5,571 bases of DNA from Marinospirillum sp. (GTDB lineage Bacteria > Pseudomonadota > Gammaproteobacteria > Pseudomonadales > Halomonadaceae). The notes below the pieces were generated by a model, which saw nothing but the letters and a program-made list of their open reading frames with translations, had not been told where the DNA came from and searched no databases. The position numbers were made by a program, and so were the translations under genes. The stretch spans positions 1-5,571 of the forward strand of contig SKIX01000064.1 of the NCBI GenBank assembly GCA_007116195.1. Reading direction: 5' to 3'. Shown piece after piece: positions 1-5,571 of the stretch; the stretch's first letter is position 1, and each line of letters starts with the position of its first letter.

Positions 1-974
1 GTTGAACTCATTGCTGGGGTTTGGTCACCGAAGACTTCACGCACAGCTTTTAGCTCAGCAACATCGCCCACCGGTGTTGAGGTGCCGTGAGTATTGATAT
101 AGTCAATTTTGCCTTCAAGGCCCTGCATGGCTTGCTGCATACAGCGAGCAGCACCTTCGCCAGAGGGAGCAACCATATCGTAACCATCCGAAGTTGCACC
201 ATAGCCAACCAGCTCGCCATAAATTTTCGCGCCCCTTGCTTTGGCGTGCTCTAGCTCTTCAAGAACCAACATACCGCCGCCACCAGCAATGACAAAGCCA
301 TCTCGAGTTGTGTCATAAGGACGTGAGGCCGTTTCAGGGATGTCGTTATAGCTGGTGGAAAGAGCGCCCATAGCATCAAACAAGCAAGACAAAGTCCAGT
401 GCTCTTCTTCACCACCACCGGCAAAAACAACATCCTGCTTGCCCAGCTGAATCATTTCCATGGCATTGCCAATACAATGAGCCGAGGTCGCGCAGGCAGA
501 AGAAATCGAGTAGTTAACACCTTTGATTTTAAAAGGTGTTGCCAGACAAGCTGAAACGGTGCTACCCATGGTACGAGTTACACGATAAGGCCCTACACGC
601 CTTAGTCCCTTTTCACGCAGCACATCTGCCGCTTCAACCTGGTTTGCAGAAGAAGCACCACCAGAGCCAGCAATTAAACCCGTGCGTGTATTGGAAACCT
701 GGTCTTCTGTTAAGCCTGAGTCTTCAATGGCTTGCTGCATCGAAAGGTAAGCATAGGCCGCTGCATCGCCCATGAAACGCTTGAGTTTACGGTCAACTAA
801 CTCATCCAGGTTAAGATTAATACTACCAGCAACCTGGCTGCGGAACCCTTTGTCAGCGTAGTCTTGTTTGAACTGAATGCCTGAGCGGCCTTCTTTCAAG
901 GCTGTCAGAACACTTTGCTTGTCTGAGCCCAGGCAAGAAACTATGCCTAGTCCGGTCACTACTACTCGTCTCAT
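1..974 (-). CDS. fabB: Beta-ketoacyl-ACP synthase I (FabB), C-terminus cut by window edge
   Basis: FabB condenses malonyl-ACP with acyl-ACP in the cytoplasmic type II fatty acid pathway and is the enzyme that elongates the cis-3-decenoyl product of FabA towards unsaturated fatty acids. The reading frame starts at ATG ([10 protein letters not shown]) and stays open for 324 codons to the left edge. The nucleophilic Cys161 sits in [10 protein letters not shown], and the first catalytic His is His296 in [10 protein letters not shown]. The second catalytic His (GHSLGAAG region), the conserved Lys and the C-terminal GFGGTN loop lie beyond the edge; about 80 residues are missing compared with the roughly 405-residue family. 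A good Shine-Dalgarno, GAGGG at 986-982, lies 7 bases before the ATG. The start is 14 bases after the fabA stop, so the two are probably co-transcribed and co-regulated. FabB is preferred over FabF because of its close similarity to E. coli FabB throughout and its pairing with fabA. Confidence 0.97.
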   Translation of the reverse strand, partial: MRRVVVTGLGIVSCLGSDKQSVLTALKEGRSGIQFKQDYADKGFRSQVAGSINLNLDELVDRKLKRFMGDAAAYAYLSMQQAIEDSGLTEDQVSNTRTGLIAGSGGASSANQVEAADVLREKGLRRVGPYRVTRTMGSTVSACLATPFKIKGVNYSISSACATSAHCIGNAMEMIQLGKQDVVFAGGGEEEHWTLSCLFDAMGALSTSYNDIPETASRPYDTTRDGFVIAGGGGMLVLEELEHAKARGAKIYGELVGYGATSDGYDMVAPSGEGAARCMQQAMQGLEGKIDYINTHGTSTPVGDVAELKAVREVFGDQTPAMSS

Positions 975-988
975 CACTTGACCCTCAT

Positions 989-1504
989 TCAGAATCCACT
1001 GGTGCTGGTAAACAGCCCGACACGCAGATCCTTAGCCTCGTAGATTTTACGTCCGTCCACTTCCATAATGCCATCGGCAATGCCCAATACCAACTTACGA
1101 TTCATTGTACGCTTGATATCAATTTTATAGGTGACCAGCTTAGCTTCAGGCAGAACTTGACCCGTGAATTTAACTTCACCACTGCCCAGTGCACGACCAC
1201 GACCTGGATTGCCTTGCCAGCCCAGGTAAAAACCTACTAGCTGCCACATAGCATCTAAGCCTAAGCAACCTGGCATTACAGGGTCACCTGGAAAGTGGCA
1301 CTCAAAAAACCAAAGGTCAGGATTAATATCCAGCTCAGCAGTGATCTGGCCTTTACCATAAGCACCGCCTTCCGCAGAAATGTTAGTAATGCGATCCAAC
1401 ATGAGCATATTGGGAACCGGCAGCTGGGCATTACCTGGACCAAATAATTTGCCTTGGCCGCAATCAAGAAGTTCTTCGTAGGTGTAAGAGTTTTTTTGAT
1501 TCAC
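989..1504 (-). CDS. fabA: 3-hydroxydecanoyl-ACP dehydratase/isomerase (FabA)
   Basis: FabA dehydrates 3-hydroxydecanoyl-ACP to trans-2-decenoyl-ACP and isomerises it to cis-3-decenoyl-ACP, the branch point for unsaturated fatty acids in the cytosol. The 171-residue product is full length (E. coli FabA has 172). It carries the single hot-dog fold with catalytic His70 in [10 protein letters not shown] and Asp84 in [10 protein letters not shown], followed by the near-invariant LVGFYLGW and [11 protein letters not shown] stretches. The isomerase-type [10 protein letters not shown] context separates it from FabZ. The start is GTG at 1504-1502. It places the conserved SYT-x-EELL segment at the same distance from the N-terminus as in E. 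coli, give or take one residue, and is preceded by a modest Shine-Dalgarno (GGAAAGA, 1515-1509). It is the first gene of a fabA-fabB operon, with the TGA stop 14 bases before the fabB ATG. It is divergent from the Aer-like gene. Confidence 0.98.
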   Translation of the reverse strand: MNQKNSYTYEELLDCGQGKLFGPGNAQLPVPNMLMLDRITNISAEGGAYGKGQITAELDINPDLWFFECHFPGDPVMPGCLGLDAMWQLVGFYLGWQGNPGRGRALGSGEVKFTGQVLPEAKLVTYKIDIKRTMNRKLVLGIADGIMEVDGRKIYEAKDLRVGLFTSTSGF

Positions 1505-1605
1505 TGAGTCTTTCCACTGTTGGAGTAAAAAAAGGTTCTTGTTATCGACGCCGTTAGTTTACTTCCTTGTGCCCAGCTTTGCATCCAAGGCCTGCAACCC
1601 CCCTT

Positions 1606-1636
1606 ATTATCCTTACTGCTAGCTGGTCTTTTGCAA
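1606..1636 (-). promoter_or_regulatory. Candidate proximal fabA promoter
   Basis: On the minus strand, GATAAT (1611-1606) is a five-of-six -10 box. A second TTGCAA (1636-1631) lies 19 bases upstream, a longer spacer than optimal. Transcription would start near 1599, about 95 bases before the fabA start. The fabA gene of E. coli is known to have two promoters, so a two-promoter arrangement is plausible, but nothing here proves either one. Confidence 0.3.
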
Positions 1637-1642
1637 CCTTAT

Positions 1643-1671
1643 TTTGTAGTCTGGCGGGTCAGGAGTTGCAA
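1643..1671 (-). promoter_or_regulatory. Candidate distal fabA promoter
   Basis: On the minus strand, TTGCAA (1671-1666) resembles a sigma-70 -35 box. After a 17-base spacer comes TACAAA (1648-1643), a moderate -10 match. It would start transcription near 1636 and give a leader of about 130 bases before the fabA GTG. This rests on motif matching alone; the spacing is ideal but the -10 is only four of six. Confidence 0.35.
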
Positions 1672-1677
1672 GACTTA

Positions 1678-1703
1678 ACCAGCATTTTTATCGCTAGGCT
1701 GGT
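1678..1703. repeat. Inverted repeat ACCAGC-N14-GCTGGT, possible operator
   Basis: ACCAGC at 1678-1683 and GCTGGT at 1698-1703 are perfect inverted arms. Their centres are about 20 bases, or two helical turns, apart, and the flanking TTA and TAA roughly extend the symmetry. The right arm abuts and partly overlaps the extended -10 of the rightward promoter, and the left arm falls in its -35 zone. A third GCTGGT occurs at 1622-1627 in the fabA leader or promoter zone. The placement would suit a dimeric regulator, but no known regulator is recognised and chance remains possible. Confidence 0.3.
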
Positions 1704-1708
1704 ATAAT
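1700..1708 (+). promoter_or_regulatory. Candidate extended -10 promoter for the Aer/PDE operon
   Basis: TGGTATAAT is a perfect TATAAT hexamer preceded by the TGN extended -10 element. No convincing -35 box lies 16-18 bases upstream, which extended -10 promoters can tolerate. Transcription would begin near 1715, leaving a leader of about 70 bases before the ATG at 1787. It is the best rightward sigma-70 signal in the intergenic region. Confidence 0.45.
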
Positions 1709-1786
1709 TATGACTTATTTCATTCGCTTTGCTCGCGCCTAATTTTTACCTGAATTGGCGATAGCTCCTTAGAGTAGCCAGCAGTT

Positions 1787-3352
1787 ATGAAAACGAACTT
1801 GCCTGTAACGGACCACGAGGTTCCTCTATCTGCAGATGCTTGCCTGGTATCCACAACAGACCTTAAAGGCATTACTTTATACGCTAATGATGATTTCCAA
1901 CACATTAGCGGTTTTTCTGTCGATGAGCTCATTGGTAAAAACCACAATCTAGTTCGCCATCCAGATATGCCTCCTTTGGCCTTTGCTGATCTCTGGCAAA
2001 GGCTTAAACAAGGTGAGTCCTGGATGGGGGTCGTAAAAAATCGCTGTAAAAATGGCGACTTTTACTGGGTTGATGCTTACATATCGCCTATCTTTAAAGG
2101 CAGTGAGCATGTTGGCTACCAGTCCGTCAGAGTTAAAGCCGGTAACAAACTGGCAGAAAGGGCGCAGAAAACCTACTCAGCGATCAATGCCGGCCGCCAG
2201 AAAGGGCCAAAAAAACGCTGGTCTGCTTATGGCCTGCTTTTAGGCTTGGTGTTAACACAAATACTCAGCACCCTGTTCATTTTGTATTTAGCTGACAGCC
2301 GCACCCTGGCTGGCTTTTTAGTTGGCTGCAGCGGTCTGGTTATCCTCGGTGCCTCAGCCTGGTTTTTAAATCCCTTAAAAAACATTTACGGTAAAGCACT
2401 CAATATCATTGATAACCCGGTTGCCCAGCAGGTTTACAGTGGCAATATGAGTGAGTTTGGCGCACTGGATTTAGCTCTAAGAATGCAAGAAGCGCAATTA
2501 AGAACCGTCATTGGGCGGGTTGAGGATGCCACCCGCACCCTGAGTGAAGTGGCTACTTCCACAGATGCCGCGATGCATGAAGCAGAACAGGGTGTTCGCC
2601 AACAAGAAGGACACCTGGACGAATTAACTCAGATGGCAGAGCAGCTTTCGGGCAGCATTCATGAACTGGAGGACAACTTCCACAATATTCATGCTGCCAG
2701 CCAAGCAATGAATCAAGAAACCCAAGAAGGCCAAAGAAGTGTTCAGGCCAGTGTTGAAAGCGTACACCGTATGGCTGAGCGCTTTGAAATGGCAGTCGAG
2801 CGTATCGAGCAACTCAGCGAAGATGCTGAAGCCATTAATGCCAGTATCGACTCCATTGTCGACATTGCCGATCAAACCAACCTGCTCGCTTTAAACGCAG
2901 CCATAGAAGCTGCACGAGCAGGGGAGTCGGGCAGAGGCTTTGCAGTCGTTGCGGATGCTGTTCGCCAACTGGCCAAAAACACTCAGGAAGTCACTGAAAC
3001 CATTACCCAGCGTATAGAAGCTGTACGCAGCAATATCAGCTTGGCGGTTGAGCAGGTTAATGCCAGCCGCGAAGACAGTCAGCAAACTGTTGATCAAATT
3101 GAAGCAGCTGGCTTGGTATTCACCAGGCTCACTGATGCAGCTGATGGCGTGCTTCTTGCCAACCAACGCGTTAACGCTGCCATTGAGCAACAAACCCAAG
3201 CAAGTGATCGCGTTGTTACCAACCTAGAACAGGTTCGTGATCTTGCCCACACTACCCGCGACCAAACGGAATCGACCGCTAATAGTGCTGACAACCTAAC
3301 TGAACAGGTCAAGCAGATGCACTCACTAGCACGCGCTTTTGGTCGAGGTTAA
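1787..3352 (+). CDS. aer: Aer-type PAS methyl-accepting chemotaxis receptor (energy/aerotaxis)
   Basis: This 521-residue inner-membrane receptor is predicted to sense cellular redox state through a PAS-bound FAD and signal to CheA/CheW. The N-terminal PAS domain (about 10-120) closely follows E. coli Aer: STTDLKG, then NLVRHPDMP with Arg57, His58 and Asp60 in the same positions as Aer residues implicated in FAD binding, then [19 protein letters not shown] with Trp79. Two membrane segments (about 147-169 and 174-195) form the hairpin anchor typical of Aer, with no periplasmic ligand domain. A HAMP-like linker (about 196-250) leads to a long coiled-coil signalling domain. Its hairpin tip is [18 protein letters not shown] (363-380) followed by [12 protein letters not shown]. 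The usual Glu of VADEVR is Ala391. The protein ends ARAFGRG with no CheR-tethering pentapeptide. The start is fixed by the Aer alignment and an in-frame TAG at 1775-1777, although the Shine-Dalgarno is weak. It is probably co-transcribed with the phosphodiesterase gene 6 bases downstream. Confidence 0.93.
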   Translation: MKTNLPVTDHEVPLSADACLVSTTDLKGITLYANDDFQHISGFSVDELIGKNHNLVRHPDMPPLAFADLWQRLKQGESWMGVVKNRCKNGDFYWVDAYISPIFKGSEHVGYQSVRVKAGNKLAERAQKTYSAINAGRQKGPKKRWSAYGLLLGLVLTQILSTLFILYLADSRTLAGFLVGCSGLVILGASAWFLNPLKNIYGKALNIIDNPVAQQVYSGNMSEFGALDLALRMQEAQLRTVIGRVEDATRTLSEVATSTDAAMHEAEQGVRQQEGHLDELTQMAEQLSGSIHELEDNFHNIHAASQAMNQETQEGQRSVQASVESVHRMAERFEMAVERIEQLSEDAEAINASIDSIVDIADQTNLLALNAAIEAARAGESGRGFAVVADAVRQLAKNTQEVTETITQRIEAVRSNISLAVEQVNASREDSQQTVDQIEAAGLVFTRLTDAADGVLLANQRVNAAIEQQTQASDRVVTNLEQVRDLAHTTRDQTESTANSADNLTEQVKQMHSLARAFGRG

Positions 3353-3358
3353 GGTTAA

Positions 3359-5143
3359 ATGCACTCTTTTTTAGTCAACAATAGTCCGCTGTTCGCTCTT
3401 GCTTTATTACTGCTGGGAACCTGGATTGGCTACTGGTTTCGTAAACATAAACAAAAGAAGAGCCAGGTTATTTTTGGATTGTTAAAGCAGGTTTTTGATC
3501 ATACCCACGATGGTGTCACCATCACTGACCCCCAGGGAAAGATCATTGCCGTTAACCGCACCTTCACCCAAGTCACTGGCTACAGTGAAGATGAAGTGCT
3601 GGGCCAAAACCCGCGTTTACTTAGCTCCGGTTACCATGATGCTGAGTTCTATGAGAACTACTGGCAAACCCTGCTACGCGATGGTATTTGGCAAGGTGAA
3701 ATCTGGAACCGCCGCAAAGACGGTGAAGTTTACCTTGAGTGGTTAACCGCCAAGGCTGTTAAAGATGCGGATGGAGAAATTTCGCATTTTGTTGCCATCT
3801 TTACTGACATTACTGAGCATCGCCGCCAGGAAGCCAGGTTAGAGCATGCGACAGAGCATGACCGCCTAACAGGGCTACCCAATACTGCGAATACGCTCCG
3901 AGAGCTAGCTCGTCAGGTTCCCAACCTGCACCGGCGCTGGTGTTTAGCCTTGGTGGATATAGATAACTTTCGGCTCGTCAATGCCAGCTATGGTTTTGCA
4001 GTAGGGGACCAACTACTCACCAGCTTAGCTAAACGCCTGCAAGAGTGTACCCAGGGCCTGGTTGCACGCCATTCTGCAGATGTCTTTATCTGTGCGTTAC
4101 CGCTGACTGCCGGTAATGATGAAAGTGATCGTGACGCTCAAATTAATCGCGCCCGCGCCTGCTTGAGCAAACCCTTCGCGATCAAGGGGCGGCTCATGGA
4201 ATTCAGTTTTTCTTTAGGTTCCAGCTGCTGGGATGATGCCAGTCGGCCAGTTAACGATCTTTTACAAGAGGCCGAGCTTGCCCTGCATGCCGCCAAAGCA
4301 AGGGGAGCCGGGCAAACGCGGCATTTTTCTGAAGATTTAAAAGAAGATAACAACCCCTTACAACTGCTACAAGCTTTACGCGAAGCCCTGGCTAATCATC
4401 AACTAACACTCCATTACCAGCCACTGGTTGCGGCCAGAACACGTAAAATACACTCCCTGGAAGTGCTGCTACGCTGGAACCACCCTAGCTTAGGTCGTAT
4501 CGGGCCTGATCAGTTTATTCCTTTAGCAGAGCGCCACGGTTTAATGGAACCCTTGGGCCAGTGGATACTTGAACAAGCGCTAAAACAGTTTGCGCAATGG
4601 CAACAAGAAGAAATAGCACCTGAACGCCTAGCGGTTAATGTTTCCCCCTTGGAGTTTCTTGCAGAAAACTTCGTTGATAATGTGTTTTCTTTACTGGATA
4701 AATACAACCTAGAGCCTGAAATTCTGGAGCTGGAATTAACGGAAGGGGTCTTTGTTCAACGCGACAAGGAAACTTTAGAGCGCTTGGAGTCTCTGGCTTC
4801 TGCTGGGGTACACTTGGCTATCGATGACTTTGGCACTGGCTATTCATCTTTGGCATACCTCAAGCACCTGCCCGTTAACCAACTCAAACTCGATCGTACT
4901 TTTATCCGCAGCCTACCAGCGAATGAAGAAGATCGAGCTATTGTGGAGTCGACTTTAGCACTTTGCCGCGGTCTTAAGATGCGCGTTGTTGCCGAAGGGG
5001 TTGAAGAGGAAAGCCAGGCAGACTATCTAACTCATAAAGGATGCGACCTGCTGCAAGGCTATTTCTTTGGTCGCCCTGAGGATGCCGCAGCAACCCAGCA
5101 GCGACTTATTAGAAATAAGCTAAACACCCGCCTTGCTTCCTAA
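3359..5143 (+). CDS. Membrane-anchored PAS-GGDEF(degenerate)-EAL protein, predicted c-di-GMP phosphodiesterase
   Basis: The 594-residue product has one N-terminal membrane segment (about 9-27) followed by a basic stretch (RKHKQKK), which points to a cytoplasmic catalytic part. A PAS domain covers about 40-155 (NPRLLSSG, GEIWNRRKDG). The GGDEF domain (about 165-325) keeps DIDNF (200-204), but the signature is SADVF (239-243) in place of GGDEF, so cyclase activity is not expected. The EAL domain (about 333-590) keeps the phosphodiesterase residues: Glu368 in EVLLRW (EVL variant of EAL), Asn427 (NVSP), Glu462 (LTEG), Asp489/Asp490 (DDFGTGYSS), Lys510 (LKLDR), Glu546 (AEGVE) and Gln567 (LQGYFFGRP). 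I infer hydrolysis of c-di-GMP to pGpG, possibly tuned by the PAS and the inactive GGDEF domain. The ATG is 6 bases after the receptor stop, with AAGG and GAGG sequences overlapping that stop, so translational coupling is likely. The 3' end overlaps the convergent gene by 24 bases. Confidence 0.93.
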   Translation: MHSFLVNNSPLFALALLLLGTWIGYWFRKHKQKKSQVIFGLLKQVFDHTHDGVTITDPQGKIIAVNRTFTQVTGYSEDEVLGQNPRLLSSGYHDAEFYENYWQTLLRDGIWQGEIWNRRKDGEVYLEWLTAKAVKDADGEISHFVAIFTDITEHRRQEARLEHATEHDRLTGLPNTANTLRELARQVPNLHRRWCLALVDIDNFRLVNASYGFAVGDQLLTSLAKRLQECTQGLVARHSADVFICALPLTAGNDESDRDAQINRARACLSKPFAIKGRLMEFSFSLGSSCWDDASRPVNDLLQEAELALHAAKARGAGQTRHFSEDLKEDNNPLQLLQALREALANHQLTLHYQPLVAARTRKIHSLEVLLRWNHPSLGRIGPDQFIPLAERHGLMEPLGQWILEQALKQFAQWQQEEIAPERLAVNVSPLEFLAENFVDNVFSLLDKYNLEPEILELELTEGVFVQRDKETLERLESLASAGVHLAIDDFGTGYSSLAYLKHLPVNQLKLDRTFIRSLPANEEDRAIVESTLALCRGLKMRVVAEGVEEESQADYLTHKGCDLLQGYFFGRPEDAAATQQRLIRNKLNTRLAS

Positions 5144-5571
5144 TGCGAAGTGCCGCCCCATCCACAGTAACAGTGGTAAGAGCAACGCCCAGACAAGAGC
5201 AAAGGCGATAAAGGTATTCATTGTTCCCTGAGGTAGCTCAGCTGCACCTAGAGCCGCACCAGCAAGATAGCTAAGGCTTCCACCTAGCCCACCAAACACT
5301 GCAGCCAGCAACCAGCGCCCATAAAGCCAGCTCAAGGCATGGCGCAGAGTGCTAGCAAATACTAGCCAAAGCACCATTAACCAAGGTGGAATCCACTGAG
5401 CCTGCCAGTCAGGAAAGGTCATCCAACCTGCTTGCATCCATAAAGAATCAATTAAGCTACCCAAGGCTGCTGCAGCCAATAAAAACCTGCCTTCACCTTC
5501 ATCAGCGATAAAGAGCAGGTGAAAAGCTAACAAGCCTAGTGCAAAAATTAACCAGGGTGGTGTCCCCCCTA
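5120..5571 (-). CDS. DUF2878-like multi-pass membrane protein, N-terminus beyond window edge
   Basis: The frame is open from the right edge to a TAG stop at 5122-5120, giving 149 visible residues and no stop in between; the true start lies outside the window. In-frame TTG at 5533 is a possible internal start, but the hydrophobic frame continues upstream of it (PPWLIFALGL), so the gene is more likely cut. The product is strongly hydrophobic with about four membrane spans visible. Landmarks are LLFIADEGEG, GSLIDSLWMQAGW, IPPWLMVLWLVFAST, a Gly/Ala-rich segment near FGGLGGSLSYLAGAALGA, and a last span LVWALLLPLLLWMGR. This pattern, with the acidic GSLIDSLWMQ helix and PPWLMVLW, fits the uncharacterised DUF2878 family of about 160-175 residues. 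Its function is unknown. In other gammaproteobacteria, relatives are often found near cyclopropane-fatty-acid synthase-like genes, which could lie to the right of this window. The 3' end overlaps the phosphodiesterase gene. Confidence 0.75.
   Translation of the reverse strand, partial: GGTPPWLIFALGLLAFHLLFIADEGEGRFLLAAAALGSLIDSLWMQAGWMTFPDWQAQWIPPWLMVLWLVFASTLRHALSWLYGRWLLAAVFGGLGGSLSYLAGAALGAAELPQGTMNTFIAFALVWALLLPLLLWMGRHFALGSKAGV

Noticed and set aside
536..775. Plus-strand open frame of 79 codons opposite fabB
   Set aside because: It is antisense to highly conserved FabB sequence and its product resembles no known protein.
1527..1533. Seven-base T run on the minus strand in the fabA leader, as a possible attenuator
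   Set aside because: No stable GC-rich hairpin directly precedes it on that strand.
1579..1597. Inverted repeat TTGCA-N9-TGCAA in the fabA leader
   Set aside because: Five-base arms with a nine-base loop are easily expected by chance and no function is suggested.
1620..1637. AGCTGGTC resembling half of a FadR site upstream of fabA
   Set aside because: Only the left half matches; the GAC-containing second half is replaced by TTTTGCA, so the dyad is missing.
1740..1764. Sigma-28-like TAATTTTT and GGCGATAG before the receptor gene
   Set aside because: Each box matches about six of eight, but the spacer is 9 rather than 11 bases, so it is too weak to call despite the motility context.
2624..3312. 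Several open frames on the minus strand inside the receptor gene
   Set aside because: They lie opposite a well-conserved coiled-coil coding region, have no recognisable domains or ribosome sites, and are explained by the coding bias of the real gene.
5162..5176. CCAC-N7-GTGG hairpin just after the phosphodiesterase gene
   Set aside because: The stem is only four pairs with no T tract, and it lies within the coding sequence of the convergent gene; not a credible terminator.

Overview
This window looks like chromosomal DNA from a motile gammaproteobacterium, probably a marine or environmental one. FabA and FabB, the anaerobic unsaturated-fatty-acid pair, lie side by side as a tight fabAB operon, as in Pseudomonas and many marine gammaproteobacteria. 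Next to them is an Aer-type energy-taxis receptor that matches E. coli Aer residue for residue around the flavin site. Base composition looks moderate by eye (not counted). I cannot name the genus. No mobile element, CRISPR array, rRNA or tRNA is visible.

Layout. Positions 1-974 (minus) hold most of fabB, cut by the left edge so that about 80 C-terminal residues are missing. Positions 989-1504 (minus) hold complete fabA, which starts at GTG and precedes fabB by 14 bases. Positions 1505-1786 are a 282-base divergent intergenic region with candidate promoters in both directions and an inverted GCTGGT repeat at the rightward promoter. Positions 1787-3352 (plus) encode the Aer-like receptor. Six bases later, 3359-5143 (plus) encodes a membrane-anchored PAS, degenerate GGDEF, EAL protein, predicted to be a c-di-GMP phosphodiesterase. 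From the right edge back to 5120 (minus) is a DUF2878-like membrane protein lacking its N-terminus. Its 3' end overlaps the phosphodiesterase gene tail to tail by 24 bases.

How the genes work together. FabA makes and isomerises the C10 enoyl intermediate and FabB elongates the cis product, so together they commit acyl chains to the unsaturated branch. The two rightward genes form a likely operon. A PAS-flavin receptor would report redox or energy state to the CheA/CheW array, and a PAS-controlled phosphodiesterase would lower c-di-GMP and so favour motility. The PAS domains of both share a G-x-W-x-G-x3-N-R-x-K-x-G-x2-Y signature, so both may read related signals. This is inference from domain content and spacing.

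I see no clearly undescribed system here. The points most worth a second look are the Aer-phosphodiesterase bicistron, the degenerate GGDEF joined to an intact EAL active site, the possible operator, and the antisense overlap at the right end.
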